This document shows, in pieces, positions 1-12,589 of a DNA stretch of 64,000 bases. The DNA is from Anarhynchus alexandrinus. Lineage: Eukaryota; Chordata; Aves; Charadriiformes; Charadriidae. Numbering within the stretch: position 1 is the first letter of the stretch; every line of letters starts with the position of its first letter. Under the pieces are notes generated by a model, which had not been told where the DNA came from, ran no database searches, and saw only the letters and a list, made by a program, of their open reading frames with translations. The position numbers and the translations under genes are program-made. The stretch spans positions 64,376 through 128,375 of the forward strand of contig VUYV01000749.1 in NCBI GenBank assembly GCA_008711295.1. The letters run 5' to 3'.

Positions 1-3000
1 TTTTTTTTTTTTTTGGTTGGTTTGTTTTATTAAAAAAACCCTCTTTCTGGGTACGATCAGACTTTTCACATAAAAGCAGCAGCAGCATTTAACCCAGCAG
101 ACACGACGGCCACAGGGCAAGCAAGTGCTGCAAGAAAGGCAACCCAGAAGCTCGGGATCAGCCTCAGATCTGGGAAACCTCATGTGCCAACCTTCCCGGG
201 CAAGCCAGTCTGGTGCCCTCGCTTCTCCGTTTAACGGTCACGATGAAGCCATTAACCACACGGCAGTGATGGGGACCAGGCAAAGGGCATCTCCAGGTGG
301 GTACACAAACAGGACAGTCGGTCCCAAACTTTTTCACCTATTCCAGTAACAGCATCGGTACCTTCAGCGTATATCACAAACCCACTATTATGGCTCAAAT
401 TCTCTACCAAATGATGCTGGAGCCTAGAGTCAACCCTGCAAAGCACAGCTCCCGGCAAAGAAAGGGCACTGAGGCTTTGCATTTTTTCATTGCTCCTCAG
501 AAAACCCCAGTAGAAGCAAGAGGCCAGGGTGGGCTTGTGAAGGCACCCGTGTTCCTGATGCAGCTGTATGTACTGCCCAAAGATGCTTTAGGCTGAGAAG
601 TTTGTGATGGTTTGGTCTGCCAGTGCGGACAAAACTGGACCGCACTCAAAGCCCTCCTTTCATTTCAGGCACAGATCCGACCCTAAATAATCTTTTGGAA
701 TGACTTGGGACCCTGCACTTTTACTGGCTAGAAAGTATGTGAGCTGATTGAGGTCCCCATCCCAGCATGAAGAGGGTTTAGGATTCACCCCACTGAATCC
801 CCAGCTACCGAGCTCTTGGGGCTTCCAACGGCACTGGGGGGGCTCAGACCTCCTTCCAGGAGCCATCTGTCCTACAGAGCAAGTAGTGGCAATAAATCTG
901 CATATTGTGAAGGGTTTTTTTCCTCCCGTGTACTATACCTAGCTGTAAACCATGAAGCCAGTCCACCAACACCAAATGCAGAGGCGCCCTCAAAGCTTTC
1001 CCCATCACCCTGAGACCGGGATGGCTGGAAAGCCAGTCCGGCTTGCCGTGCCGGGCTCCTCGTTCAGGGTTGTGCCCCGTGGTAAAGTTACAGCCAGCGC
1101 AGAGTGGGATATGTTATCTGGCAATCAACGCTACAACGCAACACAGCGGGTGTGGAAAGGGGAGGAAAAGCACAGCAAATGGGAGAAGAGACAACCGCAG
1201 GGTTTGCTTTGGGAATCTTAGACCGAGAATGACTTGGGAGTTTCCAGGACTGTCCCAGGCTCCCTCGGTTTGTAAGTTTGATGGGGAAAGTGAAGACTTC
1301 TTGACTCCAACGGCTGATATCCAGCCACTCCGCTCCCCAGCCCATCGCGCATCAAGCAAAGCAGTCGCGCTGGCACAAAGATGCGCGCGTGTAGGGAACG
1401 TGCCAATTTCTGCCTGGGTTTTAAGCCCCAGGACACCGCACTCAAGGTTTTCCACAACCTGTGGCAGAGCCTGGATGGATTTATATTCCCAGTCCTGTGA
1501 ATATGATCTCATTGCCTTTGAAAGGTGGCCAGAAATCCCACGGCCAAAGACAACACTCATTTATTTGTTTACAGGTGCCCGTGGTGCCAATGCTGTCCCT
1601 CCCAAGCTCCCCCAGACCTGACAGCGAGTCCCATACTTGTTAAAGACGACTTCGGCAGCTAAGGACAACGCAGCACGAACCCAGCACAACGTGAGCACGG
1701 CAAGTCGTGGAGCAGGAAGGAATCAAAGCTGCCTGAAGGATCCCCGTGCCACGCAGAGACAGGAAAGCGCTCCTTGTAACAGCAGTGCTACCTACTTCCC
1801 ATCCAGCTCCTCCAGTGCTAAAGGAAGGAGGCAGAAGGCAATTTTTTTTTCCAGGAGACATTTGTTTGTAACAAAGGAAGTTGAAGAAAGTCAGGTCTGG
1901 AGTGTCCCTCAACAGCTATGACCAACAACCTCTTACTAATACTCACCAACGCAAAAGGCTTTGAAGAAAAGTTAGCATGAAAAACCCTACCCGTTCGGCT
2001 GAGCGGGGATATTCTACCCCCATAAAAGATTCAAACCCTGCCCAGCAATCACAGCGCTGACCAGGGGAAAGCTGCTAAGCGCCTCGACTGTCCCGCAGGA
2101 CTAGTAAAGCTGGTGATACACTACTCCTTCAAAGGTTTCTTAAGAGTCCTTGGTAAATGCAATGGCCGTGAAACCATAAAGCGAGGAAGGAGACGGCTAT
2201 CGTGTACAGTCTTCAGAGTCAGCCCAAAGCACACGACCTGTTTTGTACTGATCTGTTTGCTGAGGCCACGTAATTCTCTAGAAGTGGTTTTGTTTCCAAA
2301 ACAAATGCTACACACTCTTCTTTGACTTGGGAAAGTAGAAACACAACACCCACCCACCCCCACCATGCAAACAGGCGAACAGCGCTGGCGAGGCTCGCAA
2401 GCGCACGCGTGTGAGCGGGGAAGGAAACGGAGAGCCCTTCCAGCTTTCCAAAGGGTTATTGCAAACAGCAGGGAGGGAGAAGGGATTTTACACATTAGGA
2501 AAAATACTGTGATGGTGCTTGTCCTTAAAGCGAACACTGCACAACAAAAGGCCCTGGGCTGCACTGTCTGTTTAGCACTTCTCTAACGCAAAACGTGTGT
2601 TATACCATGTCCTGGTTTGAGCAACACAGGACTAATTTCTCTTTCAGTAATTTAACTTTTCAGTAAGGTCTCTTCTAATGCCTGGGAAAAGTGCCTTTTT
2701 AGAAGACTCCAGTGTCTGAATTGGTGAAAATATTTCCATTATAGCCAGCTATGGTGTGTGATTTTCAAGGTCTCAGTGTTCTCGAGCTCACCAGGTGTGG
2801 GGACGAGGAGGAGTGAGACCCGGGTGCTTGACCCACACTGGCCAACACGGTTATTGCATACCATCCATGGCACATTGAATATAAATCAGAGAGTTTGCTG
2901 AGGAGTTCTCTCTCTCCCGTGATGGCTGCCACCCTGAGAACTCCTCGCCCCGGTGCCACAGCCCTGAGCCCTTCCCTTCCTCCCGAAGCCACAGCGCTCA

Positions 3001-5256
3001 CGGGGTCCCACATTGACTGTCCCCTGCGGGGAGCACACGGCTTCTACCAATAGAACGGGCTGAGGATAATCCTCGCGTATTTTATATCTGTATCAGGATC
3101 AATATTGGTTGTCTGGTATTATTATTGTTAATTATTTAGTATTATTCTATTAAATCTGTTTGTATTTCAACCCTTAGGTTCCCTTGTTTTTTCCTGGTTC
3201 CCCTTCCTGGGTGGGGAGAGGTGATCGGGTGAGAGAATAATTGTCTAAATGACAATAAATTGTTGCGGGCTCCTCAAACCATAACATCGAGTGGGAAGGA
3301 GATCCTGGTAGCGGGGCGTATATCGCAGGAACCGTTCCTGGCTGCAGCACAGGTCAGCGTGCCCGGTGCTGCACAAACCACCACTGAACCCCCTTCACAT
3401 TTTTCTGGCCTTTGCTGTGCATCATCCAGAGCCTACGGCAAAGCCAAGGACGTCCCCGCATACCAGTCTCCAGAGAGTCAGAGATATCGTATATACCAGC
3501 TGCTTCCTCAGCCGTCCTGCAATGAGAAATCTGCAGGTCACAGATGAAGAGGCAGGCGTGCTGCATACCAGCCATCGCGTAAGGAAACAGCACGACCACG
3601 CTGGAAAATTACTCTTTCGGTGCTCTCCCAAGAAAGTTTAATAATCTCATCTTTCACACGCTTACGCCTCTGCTGGTTTTTTGCAGAGCTTCCCTGGGCG
3701 AGCCGCACTGGCAGGGATGCGGCTCCAGACGATTTGGGAAGGTTAGCCTGCCTCTAGCAGCGGGGGAAAGGGGGGTAGGGGGAGACGAAGCCGCCTTCGG
3801 CTGAATTCCCACCGGCTTTGCATTATGAAAGCCATGAGCTGCAATCAGCCAGCCTTTGCGGGTTCGCTTTAACCCCCTCCTCGCTGCCAAACAAGCATCT
3901 CAACCGACCTCCTAACAGCACGCACACACCGGTGACGCGTAGCGTACACGCAACCGCGAGGCAAAACAGGCAAGCACCTAAAGAACAGCCATTTGCTTTC
4001 TTTCAGCGAGTATTTTCCGAAAGGTGCAAGTTTCCTCCGTGCTCGCACTCAGGGGTGCTGCAACCCAGCCTGCTGCTCGCAAGCCTGCAGCTTAAAGGGA
4101 AAAAAAAATAAGAAATAGTGCTACAATTCAACCCTGCACTTGTTACTTCAAGAAATGCCATCATTGTTCTCAAGCCAGGCAGTCGGGCGATGAACAGGCG
4201 TCTGTATTGTCCACCGCCTGCCTGGAGGCTTACAGCAACAGCGCTGAAGTGCGAGTTCCTGAAAGAGTATGAAAAGCTACCATGCAAGGTCGGATCAAAC
4301 TCATATATCCAGGATTATTTGCTGATGGTCGATAGAAGATGCTATGAGAACAGAGGGCACAAAATGCATCTTCCCCTGAGACTCCCAGAAAAAAAAAAAA
4401 AGAGCGGTCTCCAACACAAACTTCAAATAAATCACTTCCCCCCCACTCCCTGCCTCAGAGGGTACAAGAGCATCTCACACACGTCCTTGCATGCCCGGAG
4501 GGATGTCTGCGTGGCTGCTGCCAGCACGACACCAGTTATCTGCCTCCGCAGAGGGTCCCTCGGTACAGCGACCGCCCCAAGGACCGTGCTCGCTCCGAAG
4601 AGCGCAATGGCAAGGGCTCCGGAGCAAAGCCGACTGGGCTGTAACCCAACGCATCAGGAAGGCTTTGAAACTCCTTGGATAGGGAAATAAAGTACTCCAC
4701 GGCTTGGCAGACCGGATTAGAGCACCCTGGAGAGCTTGAGACTGTCTGGAGCTTGTTTAAGGTGCCCTTTCAGCTCAGCCCATGCATCAGTTCACTCAAG
4801 GCTCGGGGCTTTGGGCAGGAATAAGTAAGGGGAGCGCCAGAAGTGGGGGGCTCTGAAGTGAACCCCAACCATGCTAACCATCCTCACAGCCAGAAACCAG
4901 CAGAGGAAATCCCCACAGCCAGGGCAGACACTTTCTCAGCCTCTCTCGGGCTTTTTCTGGAAACAAACAAAAGAACAGTTGCAGAGACTGCTGCCATCCA
5001 AAGAGGTTGGAGCTCTGAAGACAGACCACGCGCCCTTCGAGAGCTCAGAGTCACACCAACATCTCCTTTAAGACCGAAAGGGAGAAAGCCAGCGTTTTAG
5101 TCGGTAACTAACCCTAATTGCTTGACTGCACATCTTGATATCAAGCCAGCCAGCCTGGGCATGCCTGTTTTCTAAGCCTCGTCCTGCGCAAGGCTGACAA
5201 CCTAGCGTGCAGATCAAAGTTTTGGCTAACAAATGTGCTGGAAAATATTGGTGTGC

Positions 5257-5317
5257 TGATTTTCCATGAATGAGGCCACCAGTACGTGATTTTTCCATGA
5301 ATGAAGCCACTAGTAGG
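5257..5317. repeat. Two-copy tandem repeat, about 30 bp unit
   Basis: Units 5,257-5,286 and 5,287-5,317, each TGATTTTCCATGAATGA-like, differ at a few positions. It lies in CFDP1 intron 5. Confidence 0.8.
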
Positions 5318-8300
5318 AAAAGCCTGGGGCAAGAAGACTGCCTGAAAGCAGGGAGCATCGCTCTGCTCTGACTGCCACTCCAGCCTTACTTAGCTGGTTC
5401 ATATTTTATGAAGAATGATTCAGCTGAACTTGTTCCTCGACGTGAGAAAAAGGGAGGAACACGAGTGTGGGAAAGCAAGACGATGTAACACAAGCATCTA
5501 GTATGGGGGAGACACTCCGGGGACACGGTGCAGCTCAGTTAATATGCAAGGAGGCACTATAAAAGCAAAATAAGACAGGAGTGGAAACAATCTTCTCGCT
5601 AGACACACCCCCAAGCCATGGCACAGCGGGGAAGAGGAGCTCTCAGCATCCATCTCCAATCCCAGGCTCTAACTGTAAGCCACGGCTGCCCCTCTCGCTC
5701 CAACCGGACCGAGTCTAACACGGGAAGATCCAGGGGCTTCCCTTCGCAACCTTGCGAGGGGTCTGGAATAAAAATACAGCTGGCTTCGTTCCCCATTAGC
5801 AGTTAATTTCCTCAATCATTTTCACAGAGGGAGAAAGAGAAATGCTCGTGATCTAAGAGATGAAAGCAAATGAAAATAAGCCTCATAAAACCTGCACTGC
5901 CCTAAGGGAAAACTGCCCCACAACTTTCATCGGGGAATTATCAAAGGCCCCAGACTGGTGGGGGGTTGTTTGCATTTTATAAGACAGATGCTTTAGAGAG
6001 TATAAGTCCTCAAATAGCTGAGATTCCATTCTGCTGAACCTCCAACGAGACTAGAAAAAGAAACAGCTGATCCCAGTTAGTCCAGCCTGGGGATCCAGCT
6101 TAGCCACATCAAGACAGAGGGCTGAAGCAAGGCACAGAGCCATACAAGCACTGCTAAACTTCTTTCCAATACGATGCCATCGCCCCAAGCAAAAGCAACC
6201 GCACGCTCGCTAGCATGGCCGCAGGAAAGAGCGGAATGAAGCTAAAAAATCTCATTCATTTCTATTGCAAAATCGAGGCTGGGGTAGAAGGCACTGACTC
6301 ATTTAGCCTGAGAACGAGAAAGGATTGCTCCTGAGAGACTAGTTTAAAAGAAGGATGTTTAGCGCACGTTTTGCTTTGAGTCTGGGAGAGTGGGTACAAA
6401 ACCTCCCACACTCGGAGCTCTGTTTCATATCAGAAAAGGCTTACCATAAGCTCAAGAGCAAGAACTGTTCGGAGAAGGGGCAAAGACCCAAAACAGCAGA
6501 GCTCTCCCACCCACAGTTAAGCCTCAGAGGTGACTGCCGCCCTGGATAAGCCTGTCTGCAGGTAGTGGTCAGGTCCCTAGCACAGGATCCGATGGCGGTG
6601 CCACCACGGCTCACAGCTTGGACAGCCCAACTTCCTTTGCTTCTCAGCTGGGCTGCGAAGCCCACGATGGTTCCCTTGCCGCTGCCGAACCTGCCCCAGC
6701 CGGAGATGGGCATCCTCACCACTGCGGGCTCTAATCCTGTGTGACACCGGGAGCCTCAGTCCACACTGACTTCAGGAGGGGAGGCAGATGTTCAGAGGAT
6801 AAGGTGGTTTGACACGCTTTACAGGGGTGCAGCAATCAGCACCTTATTTACTACGGCTGATGGAAACCCTTCTCTTCAATAGTGAACCAGCCATCATTTG
6901 TCCTAATGACAAACCTCCCTTTCTCCGCACATACACACACCTTTCCACACTGAGCCCCACGGGGTAATTAATTTCAGCCCACCTAGCAAATAAACCAAAG
7001 ATACTCCAAAAAAAAGATCACCCGGCCTCATTACCATGTTGATTCAAGGAGTGGATACGCAGAAACCAGTAGACAGACACTAATGATGAATAATTAAAAC
7101 AAAAATAAAAACAACAAAGGATCTAAGACCTGAAGAGAAATTACTCACTTGGAACAGCTACCACCAGGTTTAATCTTTCACAAACAAGGTGCATGAATAG
7201 GAAATAAGTAAAACTAGCTCTAGGGCACGTGAATATTGCCCCTGGCTGCTTCATCTTGTGCACAGAAAAATATGTCATGCACTACTCACACCCAGACGTT
7301 TGGCTATGGTGCAAGGGGCTGGATCGCTCCGTCCGGGAGAACAGCACTCTCTGGAGCACAGCAAGGGAAGCGCAGGAGAAAGCTGGGAAGCCCTGAAATC
7401 ACTAGCAAGAACAGAGCTATTCAATCGCTTAAGCGACTACTGAAAAAAAAAAAAATCCCACCTCCAGCTCCCCCAAAAGGTCTCGATTACTTATTTGCAT
7501 CCTCATTCAGCGCATACAAGCAACATGTGCAAGAGTTTTAGCTAAATAACCGCTTGCAGTCGATGCTGAGCTAAAACTGGACTGTAAATTCCTGCTTTCT
7601 GAAGGAAAAAAGCCCGTGGGATTGCTGTGAAATGAAGTTGCTCCCTGGAGGCAGGCGCGTGCTGCAGCACTTGCTCTAGATCATCCGAGGTTTAAAGAAG
7701 CTGAGAGCCTGTGCCCGTCTCACCAGTGTCCACTTAAGATCTCAAGTAACCAGTTTTGGTGATGACAGCAAAGGGATCCTATTAGCTCCAGTCAACTCCT
7801 GCAGAAAGAGCATCTTCCGGAAGAAAAAGCTTTGGCTGCAAAGCGGCTCCTAGGCTTGAGGGGAAGCTTAGCTTAGAAATTAGAGTAACGGGTCAGGACG
7901 CTGCAAACAGGCTCAAGGTTCTCCCGCCATCCGTATCCCTCCCACAAAGACTGCCGCCATTCCTCCTCCTGCACCTTGAAGGTTGGAGAGAAGCCACGGA
8001 CAGAGGTCCTCCTGGTGGAGTCCCCCAACACCAACATTAGCATGCAGCAGAGTAAATGACTTTAAAAGCAAAGGCCTGAAGCTTTTCACACCATACAGTC
8101 AGTCCACGTGAACTGCTCCACTGTAGACTAGGGGAGGAAAGCAACCATGATGACACCAGGCTAGAGTTTATCTTGTTTTCTTTTTCTTCAGGGTGAGTAC
8201 TTGTCTCTGGGTCAGAGCTTTCTTGCAGTGCCTCTTCCTGCTGGGTCTTGCACTGAGGTCCAAACCCTCGCGGACCAAACTCATCCCCGGGGTCGGCAAA

Positions 8301-9852
8301 CACCGCACCTCCCGGACTCCGCGGGAGCGGTGCCCGCTTGCTTCAAAGGCAGATTTTACCCCGTGTTTATGCCAACCTACGAGGCATGAAAAGGCCTAGG
8401 AGGTCACACATCCACCACTGTAATTTCAGGCAGGATCAAACAGAAAAGCAACAGCTGGGCTGAGTGAGCAAGTCCACGTTTAATTACAAATGGTTTTGGT
8501 AATAAGCAAAGACAAGAACAAAGCCAGCAAAAAACCTCCCTTTTTTCTTCCTGGCTCCTGTTCAGGCCGTGTAGAAACAGCTGCCGAGAGGAGAATCTCA
8601 AAAAAAGATCCACCAACTACATTTTTTTCTGCATTTTCAGGACTGCTACAGAAGCACTTTGACAAGCGGCAAGGGCCAACGGGAAGACCACAGCCGCTCG
8701 CAGGGAAGAGCGTGGGTCTGTGCAGGTATTTCCCAGCCTGAAGCTCACCACCCCCACTCCGTTGTGTCTCAAGGCACACGTGCACAAGTACACGCACACA
8801 GTCACCCTGCAGTCAGCTGCGCGGAGGATTTCATTTGCTTTAACATCCTCTGAATATGAAATGGTGTTGCAAAACAGGATTACTAGCGCAGAGGATGACG
8901 GACCCAGCTCGGTGGGTCCCTCCTGGCCCGGGGAGAGGGCAGAAAGCAGCTCTCGGAGCTCCAGGGATGCCCCCGGAGCTGACTGACCCCTCCGTCAGGT
9001 CACGTACTTACAGCCAGGGGCTACTCCTGCTGCCCCCAAAAGGTCCAGGAGCGGTGGTAGGGATGGGAAACGGGCCCTAAAACACACAGGCAGGCGAGAA
9101 GGCGTAGCGGGGTGGGTGGAGGGCTTTTTTTGAGCCTTCCACCCGTTTTTTGTGACAGCAAATTAGAAGGGATCAGTGGATCCCCTCAACACATCCGAGA
9201 CCTCTGACAGCATCAGCGAGAGCCTAACACAACCTAAAAGCACTACGGAAACATTGCTGGAACAGAGTGCCAACCCCAAACCCCTCCAAGAAGCAGATAC
9301 CCACTGCTGACAGACCGCTGCCTAGCTGGGTGTCACGGGGGGACACGGTGGGAATAATGGGAAGGCTGGGAAACCATCGCATCCCTGGGAACCAAGGGCT
9401 TCTGACCTTTCTAGCAAACCCCGCTGAGAGAACTGGGTGGGTTGTTTTGTCCTCCTGGCTTTAATTACAGCCAAGTGTTTAAGTTATTCTCCTCCAACCA
9501 CCCCCGTGTCCCTCACAAGCACAAATCTAGCTTTTTATAGCACATCCGGTATGGATGTTAAACACATTCAGGAAATGCACTTTCAGCCCCAAACATCCCT
9601 TCCCCTGGACCACTTCGGCTGCAAGGGTTTGTAACGCGGAGATGCAGAACCGGATGTTTGGTTTTGTGACCGCTGCTTTCCTGGATTACTTCTGTCTGTT
9701 TAGAGAAGGGAAATTAAATAAATGCAGGGTAGGCTGGCTGCATCCAGAAATAATGCAAGCTGCTCGCAAGGTGAAGAAAGAAAAGCCAGATGGAGAGGCC
9801 ACTCTTAGCTCCTCGAAACCCCTGCACACAGGGCAAGGCTCCTCTTTTTTTT

Positions 9853-10279
9853 TTTTTTTCCTTTCTTTTTAAATAGCGGACAAAGCTCCTGGGGGCTGAC
9901 AATGGCTCACAGCAGAGTGGGTGTCCACAGGCACGTCTAGGATCCCAAATCACATGTTTTTCAGTGCCTTCCAGTGCTACTGACCCAGACTGGGACTCTC
10001 CTCTAACGCACCCTCTCCCCCAAAACTTCTATTTTAAGTAGCCAAAGGGTACCAGCAAAGAACCANTTTTTTTCCTTTCTTTTTAAATAGCTGACAAAGC
10101 TCCTGGGGGCTGACAATGGCTCACAGCAGAGTGGGTGTCCACAGGCACGTCTAGGATCCCAAATCACATGTTTTTCAGTGCCTTCCAGTGCTACTGACCC
10201 AGACTGGGACTCTCCTCTAACGCACCCTCTCCCCCAAAACTTCTATTTTAAGTAGCCAAAGGGTACCAGCAAAGAACCA
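9853..10279. repeat. Direct duplication (213 bp) around single N at 10,066
   Basis: 9,853-10,065 and 10,067-10,279 are identical except for one G/T difference (9,875 against 10,089 in alignment), separated by a single N. It lies in CFDP1 intron 5. Probable unmerged contig overlap. Confidence 0.9.
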
Positions 10280-12484
10280 TCAGGCTACGCCAGGCTCAGT
10301 CGGTCCCCAGGTGCTGCTCTGGCACATCACCGAGGCTTGTGGCTCTTTGCTCCAGGGGAACGGGGCTTGGACAATAGCTTGGCTCCAAGTCTAAAACCCG
10401 ACCTTTGTAATTCTCTTAACATAAGGGACTCGCCTCTGGCTTTAAGGAACACTGCGAGCCTGTTAGTAATTTTCTCACCTGAAAATACCCTGGCTGACTT
10501 CCCAGCTGGAAGCGCCCTCCTAAGCCCAAAGGCAATCTTCGGGATCGCTGGCAATCTCAGGGCTCAGTCTCCGATGCTATCCGAAGGTAGGAGACTCCCT
10601 GGAGCGCTCACAGACCAGGAGGCACACGCTGGCCAGGCTGCCCCAGACAGTCTCCTGCTAAACTCTCAAGAGCTCTGGGCTGTTCCATACCTTGATCAAA
10701 ACACCGCTGCCGTAGTATCACTGCACAAAACCAGGATATTTTGCAGCAGGTTGTGAAAGGGAAGGCACAGGGGGCTGCACTGCATCTCTTTGCTGCTCTA
10801 AAGGAAGGCAAGACATACAAGCACAGGGTATTTTCCCCCTCCCTTCCCCACAGCCAGGCCACCTCGTACTCTGGGCAAGCAACTGTCAGCAGGACATCAC
10901 ACATCAGCAAGCTGAACGATGATCTAATTAAGCTGCTTCCAAAATAAATCACACTGGAGAAAAGTTAAAGGCGTCCTTGAACTCATTATTTCTTGTATTG
11001 ATTTTTACGCCATTTTTTCCACATTTGATGTGGATTCTTCAAGTATCTGCAGCATTGAGTCAAACTGGGCTCTGGCTATTTCTCCTGAGTGAGCAGAGCT
11101 CCAGCACAAGCAGCCACGCACTTTGGTAACGACTAGGCTGTGCCGGCCCACCGGCCATCCACCTCCTCCGCTGGGCCAGCAGAGAGAGGAGCAAACACGG
11201 ATCCCAGCAGCGCAGGAAGGTGAGCAGCCCGTGGGGCTTTCCCAGTGAGCTACCAAACCTGCCTGCACTCAGAGCAGCAGGGCGTTTGCTGGGGGAACTG
11301 GAAGGCAGGTTTGAAGACATGGAACCACCAGCAGCGTGCACCATGAGGAGCTGCCCGAGCTTCAGCTGCAACCTGAACCACCTCTTTGACCGCCCAAGTT
11401 GAAGACAGAATGCCAGTCCAACTCAAGGCAAGTTTTTCCAGCACAAAACTCCGTACGCAACACTTGGGTTACAATTAACGAGCTCTGCAGGGACGAACCC
11501 TTGTGCAGCGTGAACAACAGCAACAAGACTATGCTCATCTATGCATTCATTCATCGCAGGGAACAGCAGCTGTCAAGAGTCACACACGCGCATACTGTGC
11601 TTTCAGTACCCCGATCTAACTACGAGCTATGCAACACTTAGCTGGAAAAATGAGCGACAATTCAGCTGCAGCAACTGAATAACAGGCTATCCCGGGGAAA
11701 GGCAGCCTTAACTCACACTGGAGAATTGCTCTTCAGCAGATGGGAAGGACAATGTATTTATTTGATGGGTCTTGTTTCTATGTGACCAAATCGTAGGCAG
11801 CTTATGTCTTTCAAATATAAATGCAAATGACTGACTTAAATAAAAATCATTGTTGGAACACAGAAGCATCTCCTCTATTCCCGAGAAGCGGGTGATCTCC
11901 CAAGCTCATCAAGAACCAGAGTGGCATGTCAGATGCACAGGGGACCTGACCTCTTTGTATCTTTGACAAGCATTACGATAATCTCAGAATTAGGTGTTAG
12001 AGCTTGAGCAGAAAGTGACAAATCCACATCGAAATGATATTAGAGAACATCAAAGAGGCAAAAGCGTCTCTCATTCAAATGCTCCCCCAAAGTTTATAAG
12101 AAGCCACAGCCGAGCCTATCGAGGCTTTTTATGGTCCAGAGAAGCACCTTTCAAGGGAACAGCAGGCAACCTCAGGCATGTTCCTCGGCTACCTGCAGTT
12201 TCGTCAGGCTGCTCAAGACATTCAAAACAATATTTCCTTACTAGGATGAATGATTTACGAGGATTGAGAAATTCGAGCCTGAACATACGAAGTGAGTCAC
12301 TGGGACTCATGACTGGCTTCTCCAGCTTCCATCCCCCCCAAATTATCACACCTTCCAGGCCTAGTCTTGCTCCCACTACAGAAAACAAATACCCATTAGC
12401 TTAAGCACCACAGAGCCTATGTTGGCTTGAGCGCTGTCTTTCTCACTAAGGGTCTATACCTGGGTAGAGAAACCACATACTCAC

Positions 12485-12589
12485 CCAGAGACTGTCGGAA
12501 AAGAAGCTGGAGCTGCTGACTGCCATTTCTCCTGCTGCTTCAGAAAAGATTTAGCTTCTTTTGAGGTTGAGTCCACTTCTTTAGTCACT
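12485..12589 (-). CDS. CFDP1: CFDP1 coding exon 5
   Basis: The acceptor is CTCCAACAG and the donor GTGAGT. It encodes [21 protein letters not shown] followed by a diverged Ser/Pro/Ala linker ending SG with a split Gly codon. The first part matches mammalian CFDP1 closely; the linker is a few residues shorter. It is isolated by 16.2 kb of intron upstream and at least 12.4 kb downstream, and it was found by extending the VTKEVD block, not from a long open frame. Confidence 0.9.

Larger units (their letters stand above)
1..12484 (-). other. CFDP1 intron 5 (partial), no coding sequence recognised
   Basis: The open frames here are short and resemble nothing I know, and none has convincing flanking splice sites. 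The stretch contains a 31-bp tandem repeat (5,257-5,317), a duplication around a single N (9,853-10,279), and a T-tract with a reverse-strand AATAAA at the left edge. By position it is intron between CFDP1 exon 5 and the missing terminal exons. Confidence 0.7.

Noticed and set aside
1043..1621. 192-codon plus-strand frame in CFDP1 intron 5
   Set aside because: No recognisable domain, no splice or promoter context, and several overlapping frames on both strands, as expected by chance.
8037..8303. Minus-strand frame with an acidic, Lys/Glu-rich segment that could suggest a CFDP1 exon
   Set aside because: The sequence does not match known CFDP1 blocks and has no acceptor/donor pair in the required phase.
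11250..11444. Minus-strand LEKLALSW sequence resembling the missing CFDP1 LEKSKLDWES motif
   Set aside because: Only a few residues agree, flanking residues do not match, and there is no fitting splice site or phase.
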